The notes under the pieces were generated by a model. It did not search any database. It was not told the DNA's origin and saw only the letters and a program-made list of their open reading frames with translations. A stretch of 64,000 nucleotides of DNA, from assembly GCF_015709525.1 (NCBI RefSeq), contig NZ_JADNRA010000019.1, positions 34,967-98,966 on the forward strand, in the 5' to 3' direction. Made by a program: the position numbers and the translations under genes. This stretch comes from Methylocystis sp. L43 (GTDB lineage: Bacteria > Pseudomonadota > Alphaproteobacteria > Rhizobiales > Beijerinckiaceae). Positions 1 to 9,043 of the stretch are shown here, one piece after another. Position 1 is the first letter of the stretch. Each line of letters opens with the position of its first letter.

Positions 1-140
1 TCGTCTTCATGCTCGGCGACAAGCGCGTCTTCGCCAAAAAGGTGACGATCCCGGCGCGTCCCTTCGTGGGCGTGTCGGCGGAAGACGCCGAAGAGATCAA
101 GGAGCTTGTCACTGACTATTTCGGGAGACTCCTGCCGTGA
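1..140 (+). CDS. Phage virion morphogenesis / tail completion protein, C-terminal fragment
   Basis: The reading frame is open from base 3 to a TGA at 138-140 and runs off the left edge, so only the last 45 residues are seen. The IPARPFVGVS stretch followed by a short acidic helix is typical of the C terminus of the Mu G / P2 S family of tail completion (virion morphogenesis) proteins. The next gene starts inside its stop codon (GTGA overlap), as expected in a packed phage tail operon. The family call rests on this short tail and on its position immediately before a Gp37-like gene. Confidence 0.6.
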   Translation, partial: VFMLGDKRVFAKKVTIPARPFVGVSAEDAEEIKELVTDYFGRLLP

Positions 141-658
141 CGACGCTCACCCGCGCCGAGCTCCTGGCCAATGCCCGCGTAAAGTCTTTGCGCGACGCCA
201 TTGTCGCGAGGCTGAAGTCGCGCTTCGTCGATCTCGACGTGAGGTCGCATCTCGGCAAGCTCGACATCAGCGACGTGCTTGAAAAGGGAATCTTTAATCC
301 GCCAACGATCGCCGTCGCGGCGACGCGCACGAAGCCGGAGGGGCGACTGTCTGGCGCCGATGATTTCATCGTCGATCTCACCGCCTATGTCGTCACGGAA
401 GATCTGATCGTCAGCGGACGACGAGTTGAGCGCGATGAGATGGCGCTCGCGATCTGCGAAGGCCTGTTGCTCTCGCTCACCGACGACGATTTCACGCGTT
501 GGAACGTCGAGGACGTCGGGCCGCCCGAAGACGCCGAAGCGAAGCCGCTCTTCACCATCAAGGCCGTCGCGCAGGGCGTCGTCTATTACGCCGTGACCTG
601 GAAGCAGACGCTCTTCCATGTCGCGCCGGCGAACTTCTTTACTGGAGGCGACGCGTGA
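137..658 (+). CDS. Mu Gp37-like (DUF1834-type) phage tail protein
   Basis: A 173-residue soluble protein with no signal peptide or membrane segment. Size, the early LRDAIVARL helix, the central FIVDLTAYVV strand and the position between a tail completion gene and the baseplate spike gene match the Gp37/DUF1834 family of Mu-like and related contractile-tail phages, thought to act in tail assembly. The GTG start at 137 overlaps the upstream stop by 4 nt, and its own stop overlaps the start of the next gene, which supports translational coupling. The family call is by resemblance and position; the exact role is not known from the sequence. Confidence 0.65.
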   Translation: MTTLTRAELLANARVKSLRDAIVARLKSRFVDLDVRSHLGKLDISDVLEKGIFNPPTIAVAATRTKPEGRLSGADDFIVDLTAYVVTEDLIVSGRRVERDEMALAICEGLLLSLTDDDFTRWNVEDVGPPEDAEAKPLFTIKAVAQGVVYYAVTWKQTLFHVAPANFFTGGDA

Positions 659-1311
659 GCCTTTACACCTCCGAGCTTCGCCGCCTGCGCCGCGAGTCAG
701 TGCGCGTCAATCGTCGCCTGGCGCTCGCTCATGTCGAGGGACATGTCGCCGAGCGCGACGAAGAGAAGTGGAAAGTGCGGCTCGAACTGGGGACCGACGA
801 GGACGGCAACAAGATCCTGTCGCCCTGGGTCAAGCCGCATTCGAACTCTTCGGGCGCCTATAAGAATTCTCCGGCGTTGCCGGCCGTCGGCGACCGCATG
901 CGGCTGCATTCTCCTTCCGGCATCATCGGTGCGGCGTCTTATGCGATCCCTTCGGCCTTCGACGACGAGCTGAAGCGGCCGGACGGCCAGGGCAAGGACG
1001 AGGCCGTGCGCGAGTTTGGCAAGACCCGCGTGTCGCAGACACAAGAAAATCTCACGCGCAAGACCGAGAAAACGAGCGTTGCACAGACGAAGGAAAAGAT
1101 CACGTCAACGACCGAGAAGACGAGCGTCGAGCAAAGGAAGGACGAGATCTCGATCAAGGGCGATAAGAAATTCGAAGCTGAGGCCGACGAAGCGCGGATT
1201 AAGGGCAAGACCACCCGCATCCACGGCGAGAGCATCCAGAATATCAAATTCGTCGCCGGCGACATGACTTATTACATCAACCCGCTCGCGCTCATCGAGA
1301 CCAGCGCGTGA
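655..1311 (+). CDS. Phage baseplate assembly protein V (spike)
   Basis: A 218-residue homologue of P2 gpV / Mu Gp45, the trimeric spike at the tip of a contractile tail. The GTG start at 655 is chosen because it sits in a GTGA overlap with the upstream stop and has a TGGAGG ribosome site; the open frame further upstream is only overlap. The N-terminal half (about residues 1-110) is the OB-fold-like part, with the PWVKPHSNSSGA and GDRMRLHSPSG stretches. Residues about 120-200 are strongly repetitive, with KTRVSQTQENLT, KTSVAQTKEKIT and KTSVEQRKDEIS units, the periodicity expected of the spike's triple beta-helix. It should pierce the host outer membrane on sheath contraction. Confidence 0.85.
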   Translation: MSLYTSELRRLRRESVRVNRRLALAHVEGHVAERDEEKWKVRLELGTDEDGNKILSPWVKPHSNSSGAYKNSPALPAVGDRMRLHSPSGIIGAASYAIPSAFDDELKRPDGQGKDEAVREFGKTRVSQTQENLTRKTEKTSVAQTKEKITSTTEKTSVEQRKDEISIKGDKKFEAEADEARIKGKTTRIHGESIQNIKFVAGDMTYYINPLALIETSA

Positions 1312-1322
1312 AGGAGGAGAGG

Positions 1323-1556
1323 ATGAAAAATCCGCAAGCGCCCGAAGAGTCGAAGACCTATGTCACCACCGAACGCGCCGGCTTCGTCGTTGCCGGCCGC
1401 CGCATTCCGCCTGTCTACGAGCAGGGCGCACCCGCGCGGCCGACGGTCGGCTTTGAGCTGAAGCTCCTCGACGCCGAGGCCGAGTATGAGCTGGCGCAGA
1501 GAACGATCGCGCTCAAGAAAGAACCCAAAAACCCGAAGGCTGAGAAGACCTCTTAA
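1323..1556 (+). CDS. Small phage protein of unknown function
   Basis: A 77-residue protein between the baseplate V and W genes. The ATG at 1323 is preferred over the GTG at 1308 because a strong AAGGAGGAGA ribosome site lies just before it. The protein is Pro- and Lys-rich at both ends, with a central AGFVVAGRRIPP stretch that resembles a small beta-hairpin domain and a Lys-rich tail. No membrane segment or signal peptide is seen. It is not recognised; position suggests a baseplate accessory role, which is inference only. Confidence 0.6.
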   Translation: MKNPQAPEESKTYVTTERAGFVVAGRRIPPVYEQGAPARPTVGFELKLLDAEAEYELAQRTIALKKEPKNPKAEKTS

Positions 1557-1567
1557 AAGGCGTTCGC

Positions 1568-1966
1568 ATGGTTCGCTATCGGAACGGGATCGACGCGAGA
1601 ACAGGCCGGCCGCTTTCTGGCCGCGCCCATCTCGAGCAATCGATTATCAAGATCGTGATGACGATCCCGACCGAGCGCGTCATGCTGCTCGACTTCGGCA
1701 TGGATCCGACGCGCCACATCGGCCGCAATATCTCGGCGGCGCTGGCGGCGCGCTTCTACCGCGACGTCATCGTCGCCGTGCACGCCTACGAGCCGGAATA
1801 TCGCATCCGCCGTCTGCAGCTCGTCGTGCTCGACCGCGTCGGCGCTCTCGGCGTGCTGTTCGAAGGGTCCTATTACCCAGAAGGCCGTTTCGGCAATTAC
1901 GCGATCGTCGAAGGCGTCGATCTCAACCTGCCGCTATCCGTCGCCGAATTGCGGGGCGTGGCATGA
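1568..1966 (+). CDS. Phage baseplate assembly protein W (gpW/gp25 family)
   Basis: A 132-residue protein of the gpW/gp25 family, the sheath-initiating wedge component of contractile-tail baseplates. Family features visible are the N-terminal IDARTGRPLSG, the LEQSIIKIVMTIPTERVML helix-strand typical of the domain core, and the C-terminal LNLPLSV strand. It lies directly before gene J, as in P2 and most contractile injection systems, and overlaps it by ATGA. Confidence 0.88.
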   Translation: MVRYRNGIDARTGRPLSGRAHLEQSIIKIVMTIPTERVMLLDFGMDPTRHIGRNISAALAARFYRDVIVAVHAYEPEYRIRRLQLVVLDRVGALGVLFEGSYYPEGRFGNYAIVEGVDLNLPLSVAELRGVA

Positions 1967-2889
1967 TTGTCCTCTCCGCCGAAACGATCGACCTCTCCCG
2001 CCTTCCGGCGCCGGACGCCATCGAGCGGCTGGACTATGGAACGCTGCAATCGGCCTTCATGGAGCGTTTCATCGCGGTCTGGGCTGCCGCACGCGCCATC
2101 GATCCGAGCCTGCCGCAATATGACGTCCAGACGCTCGAAACAGATCCAGCCGTCATCACCAGCGAGGCGTGGTCATATCTGCGCCTGCTTGATCGCGCGC
2201 GCGTTAATGACGCGGTGCGGGCGGTGCTCGCGCCCCTCGCCAAAGGCGACGATCTCGACAATGTCGTAGCGCGCATCAATATCGCGCGTCTCACCGTCAT
2301 CCCGGCGACCGAGTCTACACCCGCGGTGATGGAGTCCGACGAACGGCTCCTCCTGCGCTATCTGCTCGCCTTTTCGCGCCCGGCGGCCGGCACGCGCGAG
2401 CGTTATCTTTTTGAAGCCTATACGGCGCTCCCGATTCTGCATCACGCCGCCGTCAATGGCCGCGCCGTTCACGGCCGTCGGGGCGACATCGACATCGTCC
2501 TCGCCGGGCCCGACGGGCGCGATCTTACTGACGAGGAAATGTTTACCGTTAGCGATCGCCTGCTCGCGGAGGACGTGAAGCCAGAGGCCGTCTCGGTCAT
2601 TTGCCTGAGAGCCCAGCGCAGGCTCTATGATTTCGCCGGCGCCCTCGTCGTCGCCAAGGGGCCTGACCTGACCGCGGTCACGAGCGAAGCCGAGGCGCGC
2701 ATTCGCGCCAGCGCCAAGGAGCGCATGAAGATCGGCGATTTCGTGCCGGTCAATTCGCTTGCCGGCGCCGCCTATGGTCCCGGAGTGCTGCGCGCCAGCG
2801 TGACGGCGCCGGCCGCCGACGTCTCCGCGAATCCCTACGCGATTCCAATCCTGCGCGACATCACTCTCGATGCGGAGGCGCAGACATGA
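1963..2889 (+). CDS. Phage baseplate assembly protein J
   Basis: A 308-residue homologue of P2 gpJ, the baseplate wedge protein. The ATG at 1963 overlaps the stop of gene W (ATGA); the longer upstream open frame is out of register with any start signal. The order W-J-I is conserved with P2. The central LLRYLLAFSRPAAGTRERYLFEAYT segment region (about residues 128-150) matches the gpJ family, in which an A-x-T/G-T-x-E-x-Y-x-x-A core is common. Its 3' end overlaps gene I by 4 nt. Confidence 0.88.
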   Translation: MIVLSAETIDLSRLPAPDAIERLDYGTLQSAFMERFIAVWAAARAIDPSLPQYDVQTLETDPAVITSEAWSYLRLLDRARVNDAVRAVLAPLAKGDDLDNVVARINIARLTVIPATESTPAVMESDERLLLRYLLAFSRPAAGTRERYLFEAYTALPILHHAAVNGRAVHGRRGDIDIVLAGPDGRDLTDEEMFTVSDRLLAEDVKPEAVSVICLRAQRRLYDFAGALVVAKGPDLTAVTSEAEARIRASAKERMKIGDFVPVNSLAGAAYGPGVLRASVTAPAADVSANPYAIPILRDITLDAEAQT

Positions 2890-3533
2890 GCCAAAGAATG
2901 AGTTCTGTCGGCGATCTTCTTCCCGGCGCGCGCGGACTCTTTGAAGAGGCCGTCGCCGCCGGCATGTCCGACGTTCTGCCGGTTCCGATCGAAGAAATCG
3001 TCGAAGCGGCGCAAACGCCAGTCGCCTTCCTTCCCTGGCTTGCCGTCCACTATGGCGTGCGGCTGTGGTTTCCCGATTGGCCGGAAGCGCTCAAGCGGTT
3101 CGTGGTGGAAGAAGCGCCGGCGGTCAGTTTCGCGATTGGGACGCGCGCCGCCGTTCCAGTTTTGCTCTCCTATGTCGACGCCACGCTCATCGACGCCAAG
3201 GCCTATCCGCAACGCTTCGTCTTCGGTAGCGCCGTGATCGGCCGCACGTCGGTGCGCCATCCGGCCTTCATGGCGCGATATCTCATTCACGTCGAAACGT
3301 CGACGCCGCGCATGGGCTTCGTCTACGGCCGCGCCGTTCTCGGCCGCCACGCGGGTCGCGCGCCTTCGCGTGAGAAGTTCAAACGGGCGCGCGCGGCGCT
3401 GCGCGCGGCGAAGGCGCCCGAGACCGAATATCGCGTCAGTTTCCAGACGAAACAACAAATCACCGTCGCCGACGGCGTCCCGCTCGACGGGACATATACG
3501 CTCGGCCAGTTCATCTCGCGCACGAGGCTTTGA
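2886..3533 (+). CDS. Phage tail protein I
   Basis: A 215-residue homologue of P2 gpI, a baseplate protein that links the wedge to the tail fibres. The family hallmark near the N terminus is seen as a short helix before AFLPWLAVHYGVRLW (about residues 48-62), where P2-type proteins have a P-x-L-P-W-L-A core. The ATG overlaps the stop of gene J by 4 nt. The next gene begins 2 nt after its stop, consistent with one late tail transcript. Confidence 0.85.
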   Translation: MSQRMSSVGDLLPGARGLFEEAVAAGMSDVLPVPIEEIVEAAQTPVAFLPWLAVHYGVRLWFPDWPEALKRFVVEEAPAVSFAIGTRAAVPVLLSYVDATLIDAKAYPQRFVFGSAVIGRTSVRHPAFMARYLIHVETSTPRMGFVYGRAVLGRHAGRAPSREKFKRARAALRAAKAPETEYRVSFQTKQQITVADGVPLDGTYTLGQFISRTRL

Positions 3534-3534
3534 T

Positions 3535-5811
3535 ATGGATGTCGTGAAATTCAATGAGGCGGAAGTCGCCGAACCGGACGATTGGACGAACATCGGCCTC
3601 AACGCTCGGGCGTCTGAAGACGCGCTCGTCGCCGGCGCGATCGACTATCCGGCGCATTGGGCGGACTTCACCGTCTCCAACCAAAACGCCCTCGAACTCA
3701 CCGTTTCGCCAGGCACGCTATTTTCCGACGGCAAGCTCTATCGCAACGCCGCGCCGACGACGATCAATATCCAGCAGTATTTGCCCATCGTCTCCGGCGA
3801 CAATCGCTACCTCGCCATCCTCGCGGACGGCGCGCTCGAAACGATCAATGAGGAGCGCCTGTTCGAGACGGACGCGGAGACCGAGGAAACGGTCGCGCAG
3901 CAGACACCGAAACTGGAGCGGCGGAAGATCAGTTTCGTCATCGAGTTTGGCGCGGCGTCGCCGACGCCTTTGAAGCCGGAAGTGCCGGCGAACCGCTGCT
4001 GCCTCGCCTGGGTCGAACTTTCGACGATCGGCATCGCCGCGATCGAGCCGAACCATCCGGCGCGCGTCAAGACGCTTTACGAGCATGACGGCCGCCTCGC
4101 GCTCGTCGAAGGCGATCTCAGCGAGACGCGCGCCGCGGTGCGCACGATCAGGACCGACATCGCCAATATCCAGGCGCGACTTGGCGACATTCCCTCGCCG
4201 GCGATCGTCCGGCAGATGAAGCGTTCGATTGCGCAGCTGCTCGAGCAATCAAACGTGCCGCCGGAGTCGGTCGCCTACGACTATGATCCGGGCCTGGTTG
4301 GCGACAAATGGGATCCCACTCACGCCTCCTGGCTCGCGCGCGTTCGGGAAGGGGTGCGCTTCCCCTTCGCCGCGCAGCGCGACATGCAGCTCGGCGTGAT
4401 CGATGAAGAGTCGCCGGCGATACGGGTCTCCGGCAATCTGCTGCTCCCGGCGTGGACGGAAGAGACGCGGCTCGAAGTTGTGAGCGACGGCGGATCGGTC
4501 AACATCTCGTCGGCGGTCCACACGATCGTGACGGCGGTGCAGAAGACGCTCTCGCGCACGGTCACTGAATATGGGCCGAGCGTGACGTTCTGCGAAAACG
4601 CGCCGGAGTGGGCCCGCTACACGCCGGGAAAGGACGTCGGCGCCATCTTCACCAAGGACGGCGAGGAGTTCGAGATCGTCGCCGCAGCTCCCGACCCGCT
4701 CTGGATCTTTCATCCTTATCGTTGGGTCACGGTCAGAAGGATCATCAAGCGCACCGTCACGGATACCTATTGGGACTACGTCACATCCACGGTCGGACTG
4801 AATGGCTCGATTCACGGACAGAGCTGGCTCAACACTCAGCCGTCGGTGTTGACCAGCGTCGACATTTTCTTCACCCGGGTCTCGCCGTCCGGTCCCGTGC
4901 ATCTCCTGATCTGCGAATGCCGCGATAACGGCGAGCCGAATTTCAAGGCGGTGATCGCGAGACTGGAGAAGGACGCCGAGGATCTCAGCGCCGGCTGGTC
5001 GAAATTCGAGCTTGCCCCGACGCTGCTCGACGGCGGCAAGCGCTATGCCTGGTTCGTCGTTACAACCGCCAATCACGCGCTCGGCACGGTTTCGGGGAAC
5101 GCGTTCGCGCAGGGCTCGCGCTTTGTCTGTTCGGACGGCGCCTGGGCTCAGCCCATTACCGACAATGATTTCGCCTTCCGCCTCAATTGCGCGAAGTTCG
5201 TCGCCGCGCGCACGACGGTCGAATTCCTGCCGCTCACGCTCGATGGCGGAATAACGGAGATCAAGCTGCTGCACGCGGGATGGGAGGCCGCAGGCACGAG
5301 CCTTGTCTGGGAAATCAAGGTGCCGTCGATCCCTGACGCGCCATGGCGTCCGTTGACGCTCGACAATGCGCAAGGAGCCGACGATCTCAACGGGCTTCCC
5401 GCGCTCGTGCAGCTGCGCGCTGTCTTCATGGGAACCAAGGATCTGCAGCCGGCGATCGTTCTCGACGCCTATGCGCGCGGCATGACTTTCCGGTCGCGCG
5501 GCGACTTCGTCGCAATCGGGAAGATCATCGACTTCGGCGTGGCGACGACGACGGTGCAAACCGACAGCATCATCGACAACTTCGACGCCGGAAAGCACAC
5601 GGGCTCGCCGAAACTCGTCATTGGAACGACGGTCCATAATCCGAGCGTGACGACGGTGACCGACGAGCCTTCCGACAATGGCAATCGCCGCAGGATCCTC
5701 GCGACCTTCACCGTGCCTTCGACGCAGGTGGCGCGCTACCGGCTCGACATGACGTCGACCGAAGTGACCGACACGCCCTTTATCCAGAACCGCGCGCTCT
5801 ACGCGCTTTAA
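3535..5811 (+). CDS. Large phage structural protein (tail fibre region)
   Basis: A 758-residue protein; the ATG at 3535 follows the stop of gene I by one base. The N-terminal third (about 1-190) resembles the baseplate-binding part found in large tail proteins of alphaproteobacterial contractile phages. Residues about 195-235 look helical (RTDIANIQARLGDI). The C-terminal half is beta-rich with many Thr, Val and Asp residues (for example VTEYGPSVTF, TDTYWDYVTSTVG). No enzymatic motif is seen. Its place directly after gene I is that of P2 gene H, so a fibre or fibre-anchor role is likely, but the protein is not a recognisable H homologue. Confidence 0.6.
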   Translation: MDVVKFNEAEVAEPDDWTNIGLNARASEDALVAGAIDYPAHWADFTVSNQNALELTVSPGTLFSDGKLYRNAAPTTINIQQYLPIVSGDNRYLAILADGALETINEERLFETDAETEETVAQQTPKLERRKISFVIEFGAASPTPLKPEVPANRCCLAWVELSTIGIAAIEPNHPARVKTLYEHDGRLALVEGDLSETRAAVRTIRTDIANIQARLGDIPSPAIVRQMKRSIAQLLEQSNVPPESVAYDYDPGLVGDKWDPTHASWLARVREGVRFPFAAQRDMQLGVIDEESPAIRVSGNLLLPAWTEETRLEVVSDGGSVNISSAVHTIVTAVQKTLSRTVTEYGPSVTFCENAPEWARYTPGKDVGAIFTKDGEEFEIVAAAPDPLWIFHPYRWVTVRRIIKRTVTDTYWDYVTSTVGLNGSIHGQSWLNTQPSVLTSVDIFFTRVSPSGPVHLLICECRDNGEPNFKAVIARLEKDAEDLSAGWSKFELAPTLLDGGKRYAWFVVTTANHALGTVSGNAFAQGSRFVCSDGAWAQPITDNDFAFRLNCAKFVAARTTVEFLPLTLDGGITEIKLLHAGWEAAGTSLVWEIKVPSIPDAPWRPLTLDNAQGADDLNGLPALVQLRAVFMGTKDLQPAIVLDAYARGMTFRSRGDFVAIGKIIDFGVATTTVQTDSIIDNFDAGKHTGSPKLVIGTTVHNPSVTTVTDEPSDNGNRRRILATFTVPSTQVARYRLDMTSTEVTDTPFIQNRALYAL

Positions 5812-5822
5812 GGAGGCTTCAA

Positions 5823-6026
5823 ATGGCGCAGCATCCGCATGGCGACGCGACTTCATCCGGCCCTTATGACCCGGAGGCGCTCTACGACGTGCGGCTCAGC
5901 CGCACTGTGATGGTCGGCCGTGCGCGCATCAAGCCGCTCGGCGGCCATCAGATGACCGGCGCGACGCTCAACGCCATCGTCACCGAAGAAGGGACAGACG
6001 CCATTGTCTCTGCCAACCCCAGATAA
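5823..6026 (+). CDS. Small phage protein of unknown function
   Basis: A 67-residue protein with an AAGGAGG ribosome site 5 nt before the ATG. It is predicted soluble, with an LYDVRLSRTVMVGRARIKPLGGH strand-rich core region and a TDAIVSANPR end. Its 3' end overlaps the start of the next tail-fibre gene by about 23 nt. Such short genes between a large tail protein and fibre genes often encode fibre connectors, but nothing in the sequence identifies the function. Confidence 0.5.
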   Translation: MAQHPHGDATSSGPYDPEALYDVRLSRTVMVGRARIKPLGGHQMTGATLNAIVTEEGTDAIVSANPR

Positions 6027-7233
6027 CGACTACGCCGCTCCGTCCAACATGGCGTTGACCAAGGCGTCGTGGGACGCGGCGATGACGTCGATAGGCCAGC
6101 GGCTCCGCGAGCGGGAAGCGCTCGAAGCCTCATTTCAAGCGCTGATCAATTTAGGCGTCGGTCAGGCGATCGTCGCCGTGCAGAACGAGATAGGCCCGAC
6201 CGCCGCGCAGGCGCAGGCGGACGCCGCGGCCATCGCGGCGCTGCTCGACGCGCTGGTCAATGACGGCGTGCCGACGGCGATGATCGAAACATCGCCCGCC
6301 GCGCGGTTCGTGAGCGACGCGGAGATGAACGCCAAGGCGTCAGCCTCAGCGGTCGCCAATCTCATTGCCGCTGTTGCACTCCTGGCGCCGCGCGTCTCGC
6401 CCAACTTTCTTGACTCTCCCACCGCGCCGACTCCGCCCGCCGGCGACAATTCGGCCAAGCTGGCGAACACCGCCTTCGTGAAGAGGGAGATCGCGGCGCT
6501 GGTCAATTCCTCGCCCGGCGCGCTCGACACTTTGGACGAGCTTGCCGCCGCGCTCGGCGACGACGCCAATTTCGCGTCGACCGTGACCGCCGCTCTCGCC
6601 GCGCGCCTGCGCTTCGATGCGGCGCAAGCGCTCAGCGCCGGCGAAAAAACTCAGGCGCGGACAAATCTGGGGCTCGGCTCGCTCGCGACGCAGAGCGCGG
6701 TCAATCCCGCCGATCTGCCGGCCGGCGCGTGGGTGCATCTCGCCACGCTCACCGCGAGCAACAGCGGCGCGCTACAGGACACGAGCAGCTTCACCAGCGC
6801 CTACGACGAATATGAGATCGAGTTCGTCGGCCTGAAGCCGTCCTCCGGTTCGGCGGTCGGGCTCGGATTGCAGCTGCACAGTGGCGGTTCCTTCCGAAGC
6901 ACGAATTACGACGCCGTATACATGGAGCAGAATTCCATCGGCTACGCGGGCGGCTCTGACACGTGGCAAATCAATCTGTCGGCGGGCGCCAGGATGACCA
7001 ACGCCGCGTCCGACGGACTGTGCGGTTCGTTGCGACTCTACAACGTCAACAGCGCCAACAAGCTCCCCCGCGTCTCCGGCGTCTTTTCCTTCTACGAGGT
7101 GTCGATGACCCCGGCCGTCATCATCACGAGCGGTCGTTGGAACGGTGGATTCGGGGTCACCGGCTTTCAGGTTTACGCGAGCAGCGGCAATCTTGCCGAC
7201 GGCGCCGTTCACATTCGCGGGAGGAAGAAATGA
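6004..7233 (+). CDS. Phage tail fibre protein 1
   Basis: A 409-residue fibre. The TTG start at 6004 is kept because the MSLPTPDNDYAAPSN N terminus looks like that of fibre proteins and a GAAGAAGGGA ribosome site precedes it; an ATG at 6049 is the alternative. The shaft (about 10-240) is Ala-rich and helical. It contains the classical fibre motif NSAKLANTAFVKREI and a following LDTLDELAAALGDDANF segment, both common in Mu- and P2-type fibres. The last 165 residues form a beta-rich tip that begins WVHLATLTA and ends [10 protein letters not shown]. This tip is clearly related to that of the second fibre (7724-9043). The next gene overlaps its stop by ATGA. Confidence 0.8.
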   Translation: MSLPTPDNDYAAPSNMALTKASWDAAMTSIGQRLREREALEASFQALINLGVGQAIVAVQNEIGPTAAQAQADAAAIAALLDALVNDGVPTAMIETSPAARFVSDAEMNAKASASAVANLIAAVALLAPRVSPNFLDSPTAPTPPAGDNSAKLANTAFVKREIAALVNSSPGALDTLDELAAALGDDANFASTVTAALAARLRFDAAQALSAGEKTQARTNLGLGSLATQSAVNPADLPAGAWVHLATLTASNSGALQDTSSFTSAYDEYEIEFVGLKPSSGSAVGLGLQLHSGGSFRSTNYDAVYMEQNSIGYAGGSDTWQINLSAGARMTNAASDGLCGSLRLYNVNSANKLPRVSGVFSFYEVSMTPAVIITSGRWNGGFGVTGFQVYASSGNLADGAVHIRGRKK

Positions 7234-7727
7234 CCTATTCGGCGCGCCGCGAGACGGTCGCCGTCGTGCGCGACTCCGACTGCAGGATCATCGGCCCTGA
7301 AATGGAGGCCGAATGGGCCGAATATCAGGCTTGGGCGGCGCTCGGAAACACGCCCGCTCCCGCGAACACACTGGTCGAACTCAAAGCAGCGGCGCTGAAG
7401 GCGCTCGGGGATCGCCGCTGGCGCGCGGAGACAGGCGGCATCAGCGTCGATGGTTCCCCTGTCGCGACGGATGACAGATCTCAGGCGAAACTCGTTGGCG
7501 CATGTCTCGCGGCGACGCTCGACGCCAGCTATTCGATCCAGTGGAAGATCGCCGACGGCGGCTTCGTGACGCTCGATCGCGATCAGATCATCGCGATCGC
7601 GCAGGCCGTCCGTACACATGTGCAGACGTGCTTCAACCGCGAGGCGGCGCTCGCTGAAGAGATCCAGGCGGCGCCGAACGAACAGGCGCTCGCGACAATC
7701 GATATCGAAGGGGGATGGCCGTTGTGA
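7230..7727 (+). CDS. Tail-fibre-associated protein, DUF4376-like
   Basis: A 165-residue protein whose ATG overlaps the stop of fibre 1 and is preceded by GGAGGAAG. It has the [12 protein letters not shown] linker followed by a C-terminal domain of about 110 residues with the [14 protein letters not shown] start and the [11 protein letters not shown] core, which resembles the DUF4376 domain found in tail-fibre assembly genes. In other phages such genes downstream of a fibre act as fibre chaperones or carry a small receptor-binding domain. The role here is inferred from position. Confidence 0.7.
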   Translation: MTYSARRETVAVVRDSDCRIIGPEMEAEWAEYQAWAALGNTPAPANTLVELKAAALKALGDRRWRAETGGISVDGSPVATDDRSQAKLVGACLAATLDASYSIQWKIADGGFVTLDRDQIIAIAQAVRTHVQTCFNREAALAEEIQAAPNEQALATIDIEGGWPL

Positions 7728-9043
7728 GTATGAGGCGCATCTACCTCTCCAACAACGAGGCGATTTCCCGCAGCTTCATTGTGCGCATGCCGGGCTACAC
7801 CATGCCGCCAGCCGGCGAATGGAGGATGGAGCTGCGGCGCAGGGCGATCACAGCAGGCGAGCCCGCCTTCGTCTTTTCCAGCGAGATCGGCAATCTGCGC
7901 GTCATCGCCTATGACGCGCCGGCCAGGAAGGCGGTCCTCGCCATGCTTGCGCCGCCGCAGCTCATCGCCGGTCTGACCGATAGCTATTTCGCCGATCTCG
8001 TTTATGTCGACGACGGCCTTTCCAAGAATCTCGGACAGTTCGTCTTCAACTTCAGGCGCGGCGTCACGCGGGTCGATCTGCAAGAGCCGCCGCCCGACTA
8101 TGACGATCTCGCCTCATGGCAGCCGATCGTGGATCTTTCCGGCGGCGACGCCGCGACCGTGTTGAGCGTGGTCGAGCGCGGACTGCCAGGCCCGCCGGAC
8201 GGTCCTCCTGGGCCGCAGGGGCCGCAAGGCGCAGTCGGTCCTGCCGGCCCGGAAGGTCCGCAAGGTCTCGTCGGTCCTTCTGGCCCGCTGGGTCCACAGG
8301 GTCCGCAAGGCCCCGTCGGTCCTTCTGGCCCGCAAGGTCCGCAGGGCGAAGTCGGGCCTCTTGGCCCAGAAGGTCCGCAAGGTCCGCACGGCGAGGTCGG
8401 TCCCGCTGGTCCTCAGGGGCCACAAGGCGACGTCGGTCCTGCTGGCCCGCAGGGAGCGCAAGGCGACGTCGGCCCTGCCGGACCGCAGGGGCCGGCCGGC
8501 GAAGCCGCAACTCTGCCCGCGGGACCATGGATCCATCTTGCGACATTGACCGCGGCGGATGTCGCGCAGCTCGCCGATACGACTCACTTCACTGCCGACT
8601 TCGACGACTATGAGATCGTTCTCGAAAATCTCGTTCCGGCGACCGATGGCGCTAATCTGAAGCTGGAGCTGCAGATCGGCGGCTATTGGATGATCGACGG
8701 CTATTCCAGCCTGGCGCGCTTGACGAATGCGGCCGGCTCGATCGCCTCGCATCAGACGGCGTATATCGACCTCTCCGGCGCGACGAGTCCGCGGTTGAAA
8801 AACAGCGGGGGCGTAGGGCTAAGCGGCTTTCTTCGCTTCTTCAATCCTGCCGAAATGGCGAATGTGAAGCGTATCGTTGGACAGACGGGCTTTGGCGATT
8901 ATTCCGACAGCGGGCAAAGCGCGGTTGTCGACGTATCTGCGTCGAGAAACACGACGACGGACCCAGTCACCGGCATGAAGTTCTTTGTCGACAACGGCAA
9001 TCTGGCGACGGGCAAAATCCACATTTTCGGCCGGAAGAAATGA
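7724..9043 (+). CDS. Phage tail fibre protein 2 with collagen-like shaft
   Basis: A 439-residue fibre. The GTG at 7724 is chosen for the GTGA overlap with the upstream stop and the AGGGGGA ribosome site; ATG at 7730 is possible. Residues about 1-150 form a globular N-terminal domain. Residues about 153-262 are an uninterrupted run of Gly-X-Y triplets rich in Pro, Gln and Asp/Glu, i.e. a collagen-like triple-helical shaft. The last 175 residues are a beta-rich tip starting WIHLATLTA and ending [10 protein letters not shown], a paralogue of the tip of fibre 1. It is probably an alternative or additional receptor-binding fibre. Confidence 0.82.
   Translation: MSMRRIYLSNNEAISRSFIVRMPGYTMPPAGEWRMELRRRAITAGEPAFVFSSEIGNLRVIAYDAPARKAVLAMLAPPQLIAGLTDSYFADLVYVDDGLSKNLGQFVFNFRRGVTRVDLQEPPPDYDDLASWQPIVDLSGGDAATVLSVVERGLPGPPDGPPGPQGPQGAVGPAGPEGPQGLVGPSGPLGPQGPQGPVGPSGPQGPQGEVGPLGPEGPQGPHGEVGPAGPQGPQGDVGPAGPQGAQGDVGPAGPQGPAGEAATLPAGPWIHLATLTAADVAQLADTTHFTADFDDYEIVLENLVPATDGANLKLELQIGGYWMIDGYSSLARLTNAAGSIASHQTAYIDLSGATSPRLKNSGGVGLSGFLRFFNPAEMANVKRIVGQTGFGDYSDSGQSAVVDVSASRNTTTDPVTGMKFFVDNGNLATGKIHIFGRKK
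8189..8506 (+). repeat. Collagen-like Gly-X-Y coding repeat
   Basis: About 35 consecutive Gly-X-Y codon triplets inside fibre 2, with recurring 18-27 nt DNA units (GGTCC…GGCCCGCAAGGTCC-type). Pro is frequent at X and Gln, Glu or Asp at Y. The repeats are near-identical at the DNA level, so the tract could change length by slippage or recombination. Confidence 0.9.

Noticed and set aside
4249..5856. A 535-codon minus-strand frame opposite the large phage structural gene
   Set aside because: Arg/Asp-rich composition with no motif; an antisense shadow in GC-rich DNA.
8064..8752. Long minus-strand frames across the collagen-like repeat
   Set aside because: They are shadows of the Gly-X-Y coding repeat and have repetitive Arg-rich translations.
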